Below, in pieces: positions 53,039 to 62,547 of a stretch of DNA of 64,000 nucleotides. How positions within the stretch are numbered: the stretch's first letter is position 1; each line of letters opens with the position of its first letter. The position numbers were made by a program, and so were the translations under genes. Below the pieces are notes generated by a model, which was given only the letters and a program-made list of their open reading frames with translations, had not been told where the DNA came from and did no database searches. This DNA is from Cycloclasticus sp. (GTDB lineage Bacteria > Pseudomonadota > Gammaproteobacteria > Methylococcales > Cycloclasticaceae), in assembly GCA_002700385.1 (NCBI GenBank), contig PADC01000002.1, positions 1 through 64,000 of the forward strand. The letters are read 5' to 3'.

Positions 53039-55044
53039 ATTCCCAACTCCTCAAAATTCTTTTGGATTTGGGCGGCGAGCGTGGCGGCTCCTTCATTTAA
53101 GCCTTTCAGCTCAATATGAATATCTCGGAGCGTTTCTTCAAAATCGAAATCTTCATCCTCTTCTTCCGGCGCTACGCCGACATAGCGCCCAGGCGTTAAG
53201 CTCCAATCATTGGCTTCGATCTCTTCTATATCCACCAGCTTGACTAAGCCTTCCACATCAGCAAGCTGCGCATCAGGAAAACGCTCTTGCAGCCAGTGGG
53301 CTTGCTTGAAGAAATAGCGGATAAGCTTTAACTGTTCAACGGCCTCTTTTCGTTGCTCATCCAATTCTTTGATGAGTTTGTTCGAACCCTTTTCACCGCT
53401 TTCCTTGGCTTGTTTCTCAACAAACTTATAGAGCTGGTCAATCTGCTTGATCAGGTCGCGACTGGTTTCTGCCAATGGTTCTAGTTTTTCAGCAGAGGCT
53501 TTTAACCCTGCATTGTCTTTCGAGGATTTCTCCCAAGATTTGCTCTCGGTATCGATGCTGGCTTCAAATGCGTTGATATCTTTACCCAGCAGTTCGAAGG
53601 CGTTTTTCGTTTCTTCATCGACTTCAGGGAGTTTGCCGATGAGTTCGTCCAGTCCGGCAACAAAGCCATCCATTTGCTCTTTACTGGTTTTCGCTTCGGC
53701 AAGCGTGCGATCAAGGTAGCTTTCAACCAGTTCGAGGAAACGTTCATTTTCGCCACGGTATAGCCAGACGATAGAGGTTAGGTTCGCCAATTGCTCGGGT
53801 GAGAAGTCGTAAATCTTGCGTGTTACCTTGCGGTAAACATTCCGTGCATCAAGCATCAGCACCTTGTCTTTCATCTGCTCGGCCTTGTTCTTGTTAAAGA
53901 ACCACAGCTCACACGGCACTGAGCGGGTATAGAAGAAGTTGGAGCGGATGGCGACCATTGCGCCGACATGGCCACTTTCCACCAGCTTGCGACGCACTTC
54001 CGCTTCCTGTCCTCCGGCACTGGAAGCCTGCGAGGACATAACAAAGCCTGCGCGGCCTGCATCATTTAGGTAGCTGTAGAAGTAGGAAATCCAGAGATAG
54101 TTACCGTTGGAAACTGCGCCTTTTTTGTTCACCCCTGGCAGACCAAAGGGCAAGCGCGGATCGTTTTTGATTTTCTCCGCGTCTACGTCATCCACGTTGA
54201 ACGGCGGATTCGCCATCACGAAGTTGGCTTTTCCAAGAAAATCGTGCGGGTCTTCGTAATAGGAAATGGCTTTCTGGATTTTCCCCTCAAGGCCATGCAC
54301 TGCCAAGTTCATCTTGGCTAGGCGTATGGTGGTCGGGTTTTTCTCCGCGCCGTAAAAGGTAGCCACATCTTGCGGGTTTTTGTGCATCTTTTCTATGAAG
54401 TGAGCGCTTTGCACGAACATGCCGCCAGAACCGCAAGCAGGATCGATGACCGAGCCATGATCGGGTTCGATAAAGTTCACGATCATCTGTACCAGCGAAA
54501 CAGGCGTAAAGAATTCACCGCCATCATGAGCGCTCTGGTTGGCAAATTGCGTTAGGAAGTATTCATAGATACGCCCGAAGATGTCGCCAGTCGCCTTTTT
54601 AAGGGCCGGATCGTTAAAGGTGCGTAGCAGATTGCCAAGCACGTCGTTGTCTAGCTCTTGGTATTCGCTTTTGGGCAATACGCCTTTGAGGGTTTCGTAG
54701 TCTTCTTCAATGGCCTCCATTGCGTCGATCATGGCCTGGGCGCGATCATCGCCCTCGGTCAGATTGACCAGAGTGTCGAACTGGGCAATATCGCGAAGGA
54801 AGATAGCGCCCTTACTGGAGAAGTCTTCTTTGGTGAGCGGTCTGGTTACGCCGCCACGGGATGGCAGTGAAGCCTCGATTTCCGGCTTTACCACCAGATA
54901 ACGACTGTAAGCATGGCGAAGGAAGATAAGCCCCATCACGGGCATGAAGTATTCGTTGCTGGCGTAGTTGCTGTTGGCGCGAAGGTTATCGGCGCTGCCC
55001 CAAAGTCGGTTTTCTATTGCTTCTATATTTTCTAGCTGAGCCAT
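53035..55044 (-). CDS. hsdM: type I restriction methylase subunit
   Basis: 669-residue N6-adenine methyltransferase. The SAM motif DPACGSGGMFVQSAHF and the catalytic NPPFNVDD are intact. The open frame extends to 55236, but the family start is MAQLENIEAIENRLWGSADNLRAN at 55044, with GGAG upstream. A long C-terminal charged coil (KQAKESGEKGSNKLIKELD) is present. First gene of the six-gene leftward operon. Confidence 0.94.
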   Translation of the reverse strand: MAQLENIEAIENRLWGSADNLRANSNYASNEYFMPVMGLIFLRHAYSRYLVVKPEIEASLPSRGGVTRPLTKEDFSSKGAIFLRDIAQFDTLVNLTEGDDRAQAMIDAMEAIEEDYETLKGVLPKSEYQELDNDVLGNLLRTFNDPALKKATGDIFGRIYEYFLTQFANQSAHDGGEFFTPVSLVQMIVNFIEPDHGSVIDPACGSGGMFVQSAHFIEKMHKNPQDVATFYGAEKNPTTIRLAKMNLAVHGLEGKIQKAISYYEDPHDFLGKANFVMANPPFNVDDVDAEKIKNDPRLPFGLPGVNKKGAVSNGNYLWISYFYSYLNDAGRAGFVMSSQASSAGGQEAEVRRKLVESGHVGAMVAIRSNFFYTRSVPCELWFFNKNKAEQMKDKVLMLDARNVYRKVTRKIYDFSPEQLANLTSIVWLYRGENERFLELVESYLDRTLAEAKTSKEQMDGFVAGLDELIGKLPEVDEETKNAFELLGKDINAFEASIDTESKSWEKSSKDNAGLKASAEKLEPLAETSRDLIKQIDQLYKFVEKQAKESGEKGSNKLIKELDEQRKEAVEQLKLIRYFFKQAHWLQERFPDAQLADVEGLVKLVDIEEIEANDWSLTPGRYVGVAPEEEDEDFDFEETLRDIHIELKGLNEGAATLAAQIQKNFEELGI

Positions 55045-55104
55045 TCGGCTTTTACTCCGTTTCTTTCTTCTTCTGTTATTCAATCCGGCGGTCGATATCC
55101 TCCC

Positions 55105-55228
55105 TTTTAAACCGGCAACTACCGCCCACTTTAAACCGAAAACCCCTTCCAAAGTCAACATTTGATCCGTCAGAATTTTTACCCTCCAAAGCATACGAAG
55201 AGAATAGTGGAATTTTAAACCGGCAACA
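55105..55228. repeat. TTTTAAACCGGCAAC direct repeats before hsdM
   Basis: Two identical 15-base repeats lie at 55105-55119 and 55214-55228, 109 bases apart. A partial copy, CTTTAAACCGAAAAC, is at 55129-55143. They bracket the likely hsdM promoter, so they may be sites for a regulator. Confidence 0.6.
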
Positions 55229-55236
55229 ATGATCAA

Positions 55237-55528
55237 TAGATTTTACAGTCCAGTTTTTAATTTGATTGTTTTAAGGAAAATATAACGTTGTGGTAACGAT
55301 TAGAAAGCAGGATGCCTGATACTTCACTCTGTGCGATGCTGCTGTCTCGCGTGTTGTACCTGCTTGGGATGGCAATATTTGCTCGTTTTGCTCTAGGCTG
55401 TCAACTACCGATTCCAATACATTCGCGTGACGTTAATTCGCTATAGCTGAAAGTTTCTCTACTCTTTAAAGATTCTATGGGGAGAGGGTTAATCTGAGCG
55501 GTTGGCCTTAAACAAGACCACTGGTTTA
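55237..55528. other. gene-free stretch between hsdM and phoU
   Basis: From the hsdM upstream repeats to the phoU stop I see no gene, tRNA, insertion sequence or clear attachment site. It probably holds the edge of the defence island, but no flanking direct repeat was seen. Confidence 0.5.
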
Positions 55529-56233
55529 TTATTTATCTCCGGAACGCCTTTCATCGCGAACATTAACACCGTAAACAAGGTAGATGACATATTCTGCAAT
55601 GTTGCCAGCATGGGCACCCAGGCGCTCCAGGGATTTAAGCATTAACGTTATGTTGATGGTGTGCCCGAGGTTACGTGCATCTTCAAGTACGAACGTTGTT
55701 AGATGCCGTAAGGAGGATTGAAACTCCATATCCAGGTCTTGATCTGTATTTAATAAGGTTTCTGCCAGTTGTGCGTCTAATTCACTTAATGACTTCATCG
55801 CCGTATCCAGCATACCAAGCGCTAACTTACCCATATTGCTAATATCTCGCATTTGGTTTTTAGCGGGCTTTGGCTGATTTTCATCCGACAGAGACTCTAC
55901 TATATGAGCAATTTTTGCCGCTTCATCACCTATTCGTTCGAGGTCTACAACGATCTTAGAAAAGGCGATGGTAATTCTTAAATCTCTTGAAACAGGGCCT
56001 CTTTTAGTCATTAAATCGACAATACTGTTATCAATACGATCTTCCATCGAATCAACAGTTGGTTCGCGGTCTAATACTTTTTGGGCTAAGTCTTTATTAA
56101 GCCCCATTAAGGCTTGCAGCGCCACACGACTCTGATCCAGTGCGAGGCTACCCATTTCTAAAACATTGAGATGAAGGGCATGTAACTCACCATCAAAACG
56201 CTGATCTGCATGCCCTTCCAGTGTCTTTGTCAT
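55529..56233 (-). CDS. phoU: phosphate transport regulator PhoU
   Basis: Adaptor between the PstSCAB transporter and PhoR. 234 residues form two three-helix bundles with the metal-binding patterns DSMEDRID and IVVDLERIGDEAAKIA, and the repeat half ARNLGHTINITLMLKSLERLGAHAGNIAE. Last gene of the pst operon; its start is 17 bases after pstB. Confidence 0.97.
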   Translation of the reverse strand: MTKTLEGHADQRFDGELHALHLNVLEMGSLALDQSRVALQALMGLNKDLAQKVLDREPTVDSMEDRIDNSIVDLMTKRGPVSRDLRITIAFSKIVVDLERIGDEAAKIAHIVESLSDENQPKPAKNQMRDISNMGKLALGMLDTAMKSLSELDAQLAETLLNTDQDLDMEFQSSLRHLTTFVLEDARNLGHTINITLMLKSLERLGAHAGNIAEYVIYLVYGVNVRDERRSGDK

Positions 56234-56250
56234 CTTAACTGCCCGTTGTT

Positions 56251-57144
56251 TTAGCCAAATCGGCCAGTAATATAGTCTTCTGTTAATTGATGTAGCGGGG
56301 CATTAAAAACTTGATCGGTTGTCCCTACTTCTATCAGATCACCTAAGTGAAAATAGGCGGTTCTGTTAGAAACACGTGCCGCTTGCTGCATGGAATGGGT
56401 GACGATACAAATGGAGTAACTCTCACTTAATTCAAGCATCAGCTCTTCGATGGCGGCTGTTGAAATAGGATCTAGTGCAGAGCAGGGCTCATCCATTAGA
56501 ATAATTTCTGGCTCAACCGCTATGGTTCTGGCGATACAAAGGCGTTGCTGCTGTCCACCCGATAAACCTGTTCCTGGCTGATCAAGACGATCTTTTACCT
56601 CGTCCCATAAGCCTGCTTTTTTTAAACTATTAACAACAATTTCTTCTAAATCATCTTTATCCGTTGCCAGCCCATGAATTCTGGGCCCAAAGAGAATATT
56701 TTCACGAATTGACTTTGGGAATGGGTTTGGCTTTTGAAACACCATGCCAACTGAAGCCCTTAAAGGAACCACATCAATCGACTTGCCGTTTATATCAACA
56801 CCATCCATTTCAATCGTGCCGGTCACACGGCAACTATCAATCGTGTCGTTCATTCTATTTAAACAACGTAAAAAGGTTGATTTGCCACAACCCGATGGCC
56901 CAATCATCGAGAGGATTTCTTTTTTTCCTACATCTAAATTTAGCCCTTTAATCGCATGCTTGTCACCATAGTGAACATTAATATCCGTGCATCGCATACG
57001 TGGATCGTCGACGCGCACATCACCCACCGTTTCACGGTTTTCTCGATCAACTTTCGGTGTTTTAGACTGAAGGTCCATCGCTTCTTTTGTTTGCGCTGGA
57101 TTTAATTCCATCTCTTTTTGCCCAGTTTCTTGTTCAACGTTCAT
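56251..57144 (-). CDS. pstB: phosphate ABC transporter ATPase
   Basis: 297 residues. Walker [10 protein letters not shown], signature [12 protein letters not shown] and Walker [13 protein letters not shown]. The first 50 or so residues before [17 protein letters not shown] are an acidic extension not seen in E. coli PstB but common in related gammaproteobacteria. The ATPase powers uptake by PstA and PstC. Confidence 0.97.
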   Translation of the reverse strand: MNVEQETGQKEMELNPAQTKEAMDLQSKTPKVDRENRETVGDVRVDDPRMRCTDINVHYGDKHAIKGLNLDVGKKEILSMIGPSGCGKSTFLRCLNRMNDTIDSCRVTGTIEMDGVDINGKSIDVVPLRASVGMVFQKPNPFPKSIRENILFGPRIHGLATDKDDLEEIVVNSLKKAGLWDEVKDRLDQPGTGLSGGQQQRLCIARTIAVEPEIILMDEPCSALDPISTAAIEELMLELSESYSICIVTHSMQQAARVSNRTAYFHLGDLIEVGTTDQVFNAPLHQLTEDYITGRFG

Positions 57145-57195
57145 TGTTAACCTCTAATTATATTAGGTTTCTTAACGTCGCTGTTAGGTCCAAAC

Positions 57196-58482
57196 CTACC
57201 AGCGTCGTTCAAATTGTTTTCTTAAAATAACCGCCACCATGTTCATTAGAACAAGGAAACCAAGTAACACCATGATGGCACCTGATGTGCGTTCCAAAAA
57301 AGCTCGCTCGGGGCTATCGGCCCATAAAAATATCTGCACAGGCAAGACCGTCGACGGATCGAAAATACCGGCGGGGATATCCACTATAAAAGCCACCATG
57401 CCAATCATTAGCAAGGGGGCTGATTCGCCCAAGGCCTGAGCCATTCCAAGAATCGTTCCAGTTAAAATACCCGGCATTGCTAACGGCAGAACGTGGTAAA
57501 AAATAGCTTGCATTGGCGATGCGCCAACGCCTAGGGCTGCTTGTTTTATTGATGGCGGCACCGATTTTAACGCCGCGCGGCTTGAGATAATAATGGTCGG
57601 CAGTGTCATGAGGGTCAGCACCAAACCGCCCACAAAAGATGCCGAACGCGGTAGCCCGAAAAAGTTGATAAAAATCGCCAAACCCAATAAGCCGAAGATA
57701 ATCGACGGCACAGCCGCTAAGTTATTAATGTTCACTTCGATGAAATCAATAAACTTATTTTTCGGCGCAAACTCTTCAAGATAAATGGCCGATGCAACAC
57801 CCACTGGGAATGATAAAAGTAGCGTTACCAGCAAGGTATAAAATGACCCTACAACCGCTCCCCAAATACCGGCTGATTCAGGATTACGTGAATCACCTGC
57901 GTTAAAGAATGTTGTGTTAAAACGCTTTTCAATCCGATTTTGCTCAATGAAGTGATCAATCCAGCGAATCTGGTTATCTTTTATGCGTCGATCTTCTTCT
58001 GCTATATCACGGTTGATATGGCCTTTGAAGAACACATCAACTTCATCATCTGCCGGCACCCAAATTGATATGGCTTGTCCAATTAAGCCGGGCTCTTCAA
58101 TTACTTTGGCCTGTAGCTGATAAGCGGCACTTTGGCTAACTAAACTGTATAATTTACGTTTTTCCCGGCGCCCGCTAACATCAGGAAACATATTTCTTAA
58201 ACCTTCTTTAATGACCCCGGAATAATTCCCTTTGTTTAGATTTTCCGCATCAATCTTGGCGGCATCAAGGTGCACATCCAGTTTGACATAGGTCTGCTGA
58301 AAAGCACCGTATCCTTTGCTGACGATGCTACCAAGTAACATCGCTAAAAAGCCAATGGCTAGCGCAATGGACAACTTGCCCAATAACTGAAACCGCTTTT
58401 CAGACCTTTTTCGACGGTCCATGCCTGCATTAATAACATCTATCGCTCGGCGTGGGGCTGTGTCTGCTTGTTGGTTATTCAT
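57196..58482 (-). CDS. pstA: phosphate ABC transporter permease PstA
   Basis: 428-residue membrane permease with the ABC coupling loop ALKSVPPSIKQAALGVGASPMQAIFYHVLP. A cytosolic N-terminus and a periplasmic domain of about 120 residues (DUF3333-like) lie before the permease core. Starts 18 bases after the pstC stop. Confidence 0.95.
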   Translation of the reverse strand: MNNQQADTAPRRAIDVINAGMDRRKRSEKRFQLLGKLSIALAIGFLAMLLGSIVSKGYGAFQQTYVKLDVHLDAAKIDAENLNKGNYSGVIKEGLRNMFPDVSGRREKRKLYSLVSQSAAYQLQAKVIEEPGLIGQAISIWVPADDEVDVFFKGHINRDIAEEDRRIKDNQIRWIDHFIEQNRIEKRFNTTFFNAGDSRNPESAGIWGAVVGSFYTLLVTLLLSFPVGVASAIYLEEFAPKNKFIDFIEVNINNLAAVPSIIFGLLGLAIFINFFGLPRSASFVGGLVLTLMTLPTIIISSRAALKSVPPSIKQAALGVGASPMQAIFYHVLPLAMPGILTGTILGMAQALGESAPLLMIGMVAFIVDIPAGIFDPSTVLPVQIFLWADSPERAFLERTSGAIMVLLGFLVLMNMVAVILRKQFERRW

Positions 58483-58500
58483 CGTTGTTTCTCGCTGTGT

Positions 58501-59883
58501 TTATTCATATTGCTCTCTGTACTTGCGTACAACCCTTAGCGCGATAACGTTTAGAAGAAGCGTAATCACAAAAAGCACCAAGCCAAGTGCAAAAGCAGCT
58601 AAGGTCTTAGCGCTATCAAACTCTTGGTCACCTGTTAGCAAGGTAACAATCTGAACGGTTACGGTGGTTACCGCATCCAGAGGGTTGGCCGTTAAATTTG
58701 CGGCAAGCCCTGCCGCCATGACCACAATCATTGTTTCGCCCAGCGCTCGGGAAACCGCTAACAAAATTCCCCCTACAATACCGGGCAAGGCCGCAGGAAA
58801 AATAACTTTACGTATTGTTTCTGACTTTGTAGCGCCTAATCCATAGGCACCATCTCGCATTGCCTGCGGCACCGCGTTGATCACATCATCCGATAAGGAT
58901 GAAACAAGCGGAATAATCATAATGCCCATTACCAAGCCTGCTGCTAACGCACTTTCTGATGCGATATCCAAGCCCAAACTGATGCCTGCCCCTCTAAGCA
59001 ACGGCGCGACAGTTAAGGCCGCGAAAAACCCGTAAACAACCGTTGGAATGCCGGCAAGCACTTCTAGAAGCGGCTTGGCAATGCCACGCACTTTTGTAGA
59101 GGCATATTCAGATAGATATATCGCAGACATTAAACCAACCGGAACCGCGACCATCATCGCAATAAAGGAAATGAGCAAGGTGCCCGTAAATAAAGGGATT
59201 GCACCAAAAGCGCCACTTGAACCGACTTGATCTTCTCGCATGGCCGTTTGCGGACTCCACGTAAGGCCAAAAAGGAAATCATCAATCGGTATCATTTTGA
59301 AAAAACGAATCGATTCAAAAAGGACAGACATCACAATGCCAAGTGTTGACAAGATGGCGATACAGGCACAAAGAAAAAGAAACACTTTTATTACCTGCTC
59401 CACAACATTTCGAGCGCGTAGTTGTGGGTGTATTTTTCTGACCGAGACTAAACCAAAACCAAACACCAATAACAAGGAAAAAATCGTTAGCAACATATGG
59501 CTTGTTGCTTGCAGACTTTTGTATTGATCAGCCGCCGCTATTATCTCAGCACTTGGTTCAGTTGCCGTCAAATTACCCAGGGTCAAATTATGAATATCAT
59601 TAACCACAAGATTAACGTGGCTTTGGCCTAGGCTTGTTATGTGTTCAGGTAAATTGGCAATCACGATATTCGTGATGATGGCTGGCTCAAACACCACCCA
59701 TGCAGCCAGTAACAAAATCGCTGGTAACCCACTCCAAATGGCCGCAAAAAAACCATAAAACGACGGTAAAGAATGTAAGCTCTGTATTTGCCCCTGGACT
59801 ATTTTAGAGGCTCGTTGTCGGCCAATAAAAAAGGCGGCGGAGCTGAGCAACATTAAGGTAATAAAAAGAATGTCAATTTGCAT
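58501..59883 (-). CDS. pstC: phosphate ABC transporter permease PstC
   Basis: 460-residue permease. The coupling loop is NAVPQAMRDGAYGLGATKSETIRKVIFP, and the core carries YLSEYASTKVRG. The N-terminal third holds two extra helices and a periplasmic insert, the long form typical of marine gammaproteobacteria. Encoded between pstS and pstA. Confidence 0.95.
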   Translation of the reverse strand: MQIDILFITLMLLSSAAFFIGRQRASKIVQGQIQSLHSLPSFYGFFAAIWSGLPAILLLAAWVVFEPAIITNIVIANLPEHITSLGQSHVNLVVNDIHNLTLGNLTATEPSAEIIAAADQYKSLQATSHMLLTIFSLLLVFGFGLVSVRKIHPQLRARNVVEQVIKVFLFLCACIAILSTLGIVMSVLFESIRFFKMIPIDDFLFGLTWSPQTAMREDQVGSSGAFGAIPLFTGTLLISFIAMMVAVPVGLMSAIYLSEYASTKVRGIAKPLLEVLAGIPTVVYGFFAALTVAPLLRGAGISLGLDIASESALAAGLVMGIMIIPLVSSLSDDVINAVPQAMRDGAYGLGATKSETIRKVIFPAALPGIVGGILLAVSRALGETMIVVMAAGLAANLTANPLDAVTTVTVQIVTLLTGDQEFDSAKTLAAFALGLVLFVITLLLNVIALRVVRKYREQYE

Positions 59884-59955
59884 CCTATGACTCCTGTACG
59901 GCTTTTTGCGAACGACGTCATTAACGCCTTATATTGGTCTAACATTTAAATAATA

Positions 59956-59988
59956 AAGCGGAGTAAAGTTAATTAACTCACCCCGCTT
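59956..59988 (-). terminator. attenuator-like hairpin between pstS and pstC
   Basis: AAGCGG and CCGCTT arms flank an inner AGTTAATTAACT, making an imperfect long stem, followed on the minus strand by TATTATTT. It lies 60 bases after pstS. Partial termination would give more PstS than permease. Confidence 0.65.
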
Positions 59989-60047
59989 CATCATCAGCTT
60001 AATTTAATAGAGGCATCCTTGCCCATTTTGCTCCTTAACACATCATT

Positions 60048-61142
60048 TTACAAAGATGAAAGAGGAATTAATTCTTTCGCAGCTTTAGTAAATGCCGCAC
60101 GCTCTTCCTTAGGCATTGGAATTAAGCCACGCTCAGATAGGTAACCATCATCACCATATGTAGAATCGCTAGTGAAAGATTCAACAAACTCATGAACACC
60201 TGGAACCACTTTCACGTGTGCTTTTTTTACATAGAAGTAAAGAGGACGAGAGATTGGGTATGAACCGTCAGAAATCGTTTCAAATTTTGGGTTTACACCG
60301 TTGATCGTTGAACCTTGAACTTTATCTAGGTTTTCATCAAGGAAGCTAAAGCCAAAAACACCCACCGCATTTGGATTTGCATCCAGTTTTTGTACAATCA
60401 GGTTGTCATTTTCGCCTGCTTCAATATAAGCACCGTCTTCACGTACGGTGTGACAAATACCTTTGTATTTAGATTTCAACTGCTTTGATAGCGCTTTATC
60501 GCCAGCTTTCTTTGCTTTTTTTGAATCTTTCTTGATTTGCTTAATCCATGGGAAGCTTTTACAACCCCCTTCCATTGCTAGTTCAGCAAACGCATCACGT
60601 GTACCTGATGTTGGTGGAGGACCTAACACTTCAATTGCTGTTGCGGGTAAAGAAGAGTTAACGTCTTTCCATGTTTTATATGGGTTAGCAATAAGTTTTT
60701 CACCGCCTTTAGGGTCTGGCACTTCCTTCGCTAAAGCTAAAAACACGTCTCTTGTTGTTAATGACAACTCAGGACCTTTTTTAGAATTTGCAATTGCAAT
60801 TCCGTCGTAGCCAATTTTAATTTCTATTACATCAGCAACGCCGTTTTTCTTACACATTTCAAGCTCTGTTTTTTTCATACGACGAGACGCATTCGTAATA
60901 TCAGGATGTTCCACACCCACGCCAGCACAGAATAATTTAAAACCACCACCAGATCCTGTTGATTCTACTTTTGGTGTTTTGAACTCAGTGCTTTTACCAA
61001 ATTGTTCTGCAACAACTGTTGCAAACGGATACACTGTTGAAGATCCGACAATGCTGACATAATCACGAGATGCTGCTAAAGCACTACCCGCCACGAATGT
61101 CGCTGCGATTGTCGCTGTTAATAAAATTTTTCGTTTAGACAT
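60048..61142 (-). CDS. pstS: phosphate-binding protein PstS
   Basis: 364-residue periplasmic binding protein. Signal peptide to about residue 23 (ALA), then the phosphate-loop SIVGSSTVYPFATVVAEQF and STGSGGGFKLF, and PPTSGTRDAFAELAM. Encoded first in the pst operon, under a Pho box at 61287-61306. Confidence 0.95.
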   Translation of the reverse strand: MSKRKILLTATIAATFVAGSALAASRDYVSIVGSSTVYPFATVVAEQFGKSTEFKTPKVESTGSGGGFKLFCAGVGVEHPDITNASRRMKKTELEMCKKNGVADVIEIKIGYDGIAIANSKKGPELSLTTRDVFLALAKEVPDPKGGEKLIANPYKTWKDVNSSLPATAIEVLGPPPTSGTRDAFAELAMEGGCKSFPWIKQIKKDSKKAKKAGDKALSKQLKSKYKGICHTVREDGAYIEAGENDNLIVQKLDANPNAVGVFGFSFLDENLDKVQGSTINGVNPKFETISDGSYPISRPLYFYVKKAHVKVVPGVHEFVESFTSDSTYGDDGYLSERGLIPMPKEERAAFTKAAKELIPLSSL

Positions 61143-61286
61143 CTTATACCCCTGGTTGTTATATAAAGTAAATTTCTATTGTTACCTCTGATAGAGCCAA
61201 CAATACTTCTCTAGAGTCAGAAATAAAGTCGCCCCCTAATCTTGTGAGCAATATCACACAGCAATGTGTCAAGATTATTGAAGTTA

Positions 61287-61306
61287 TATGACAACTTTAT
61301 GACAAG
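61287..61306 (-). promoter_or_regulatory. Pho box before pstS
   Basis: The minus strand reads CTTGTCATAAAGTTGTCATA: two TGTCATA direct repeats 11 bases apart, the classic PhoB site. It lies about 145 bases before the pstS start, so the operon should be induced by phosphate starvation. Confidence 0.9.
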
Positions 61307-61330
61307 CAGACACGTCAAATAGTCTTTTAT

Positions 61331-61701
61331 AAAGCGCCACAATTTTTGTAAAAGGATAAATATGAATCGATGCCATGCAAAAAAATTGATACAAACACGC
61401 CTGATGCCAATTTAGAATTTATCCCATCGCATGGAACCCTGTCTCTTAGTAGACGCCATCAACGTAGATCTTTCTAGTCTCGGGAGGCACCATCAAGGCC
61501 TCTCCATGCCAATTTCCTTAATCATTGTTATTTGATGCGCTGGTATTCGCTTCTTTTCTGCACACAGCTGCGAATGGATAGGCTGGATGTTTTTAATACG
61601 TTTTACTTGTGTGAAAAACATTCATCTTGTTTTTTATGCCCGTGACCGGCTAAACTCGGTTAAAATCTACAGACGTACAGTAAAAATATAGAAGTACTAG
61701 T
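61331..61701. other. gene-free stretch between the Pho box and the Anbu gene
   Basis: About 370 bases. A 17-codon frame with AAAAGGA before it (61362-61415) is seen but is too short to judge. No strong promoter, terminator or RNA gene was found. Confidence 0.4.
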
Positions 61702-62517
61702 ATGACCTATTGTGTTGCCATTTCTACCGATTCAGGACTCGTGTTCTGTTCCGATTCCCGCACTAATGCGGGCGCTGACATGCTGTTTTCTCACAGTAAG
61801 ATGCACATATTTAACCCAGATCCAGATCGTATGTTTGTGATTTTGAGTGCCGGCAATCTGGCTACCACTCAGGCCATTATTAGTCGCATTGAACATGAGC
61901 TGGAAGATCCAAATGCCAAAGTCAATTTGCGTTCGTGCCCTAGAATGCTGGATGCGGCCAAGTATGTCAGCCAAATCAGCCGCGAAGAACAAGCATCCGC
62001 ACAAAAAAATACCGCATCCGCTGGGGTTGAAACATCCGTTTCGCTGATTTTGGGTGGCCAAATTCAGGGAGACGAACCCACCCTGTATTTGATGTATTCG
62101 GCCGGTAATTTTATTTCCGATTCAGACGAAACACCATTTTTGCAAATTGGTGAAAGCAAATACGGCAAACCCATTCTGGATCGCATCATTACTCGCCAAA
62201 CTTCTTTAGAAGATGCCGCGCGCTGTGCGATTGTGTCCATGGATTCCACCATGAAGTCGAATGCGACGGTCGGGGCGCCTATAGAAATATTGGTTTATGA
62301 AAATAATTCATTTACCAGTAATCACTATGTTCGCATGGATGAAGATGACCATTATTTGCATAATATTCGCCAAGCTTGGAGCGATACGTTGAGGAGCGGT
62401 TTTGCTTCTCTGCCGCAATTCGAATGGGAGCACCGCGGGCAGTCAAATGAATTAGACAATAATGCACACACTAACGTCCTACCCATTAACCAAAACAATG
62501 GAAACAATTCTCTCTAG
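61702..62517 (+). CDS. Anbu proteasome-type peptidase
   Basis: 271-residue protein of the ancestral-beta-subunit family, related to HslV. The N-terminal MTYCVAISTDSGLVFCSDSRTNAG would expose Thr-2 as the catalytic nucleophile; the later Ser/Asp signatures and the lysine in HSKMHIF are those of the family. No HslU-like unfoldase is near. It precedes a transglutaminase/DUF2126 gene, the usual Anbu neighbour. Confidence 0.9.
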   Translation: MTYCVAISTDSGLVFCSDSRTNAGADMLFSHSKMHIFNPDPDRMFVILSAGNLATTQAIISRIEHELEDPNAKVNLRSCPRMLDAAKYVSQISREEQASAQKNTASAGVETSVSLILGGQIQGDEPTLYLMYSAGNFISDSDETPFLQIGESKYGKPILDRIITRQTSLEDAARCAIVSMDSTMKSNATVGAPIEILVYENNSFTSNHYVRMDEDDHYLHNIRQAWSDTLRSGFASLPQFEWEHRGQSNELDNNAHTNVLPINQNNGNNSL

Positions 62518-62547
62518 TATTTTTTAACTGGCTTTCGGAGGTTTTAC

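Noticed and set aside
55237-55528. Possible tRNA or attachment site at the island edge
   Set aside because: No tRNA arm pattern or matching direct repeat at the other edge near 42010 was found.
61362-61415. 17-codon frame with AAAAGGA before the ATG
   Set aside because: Too short and without recognisable features to call as a gene; could be a chance match.
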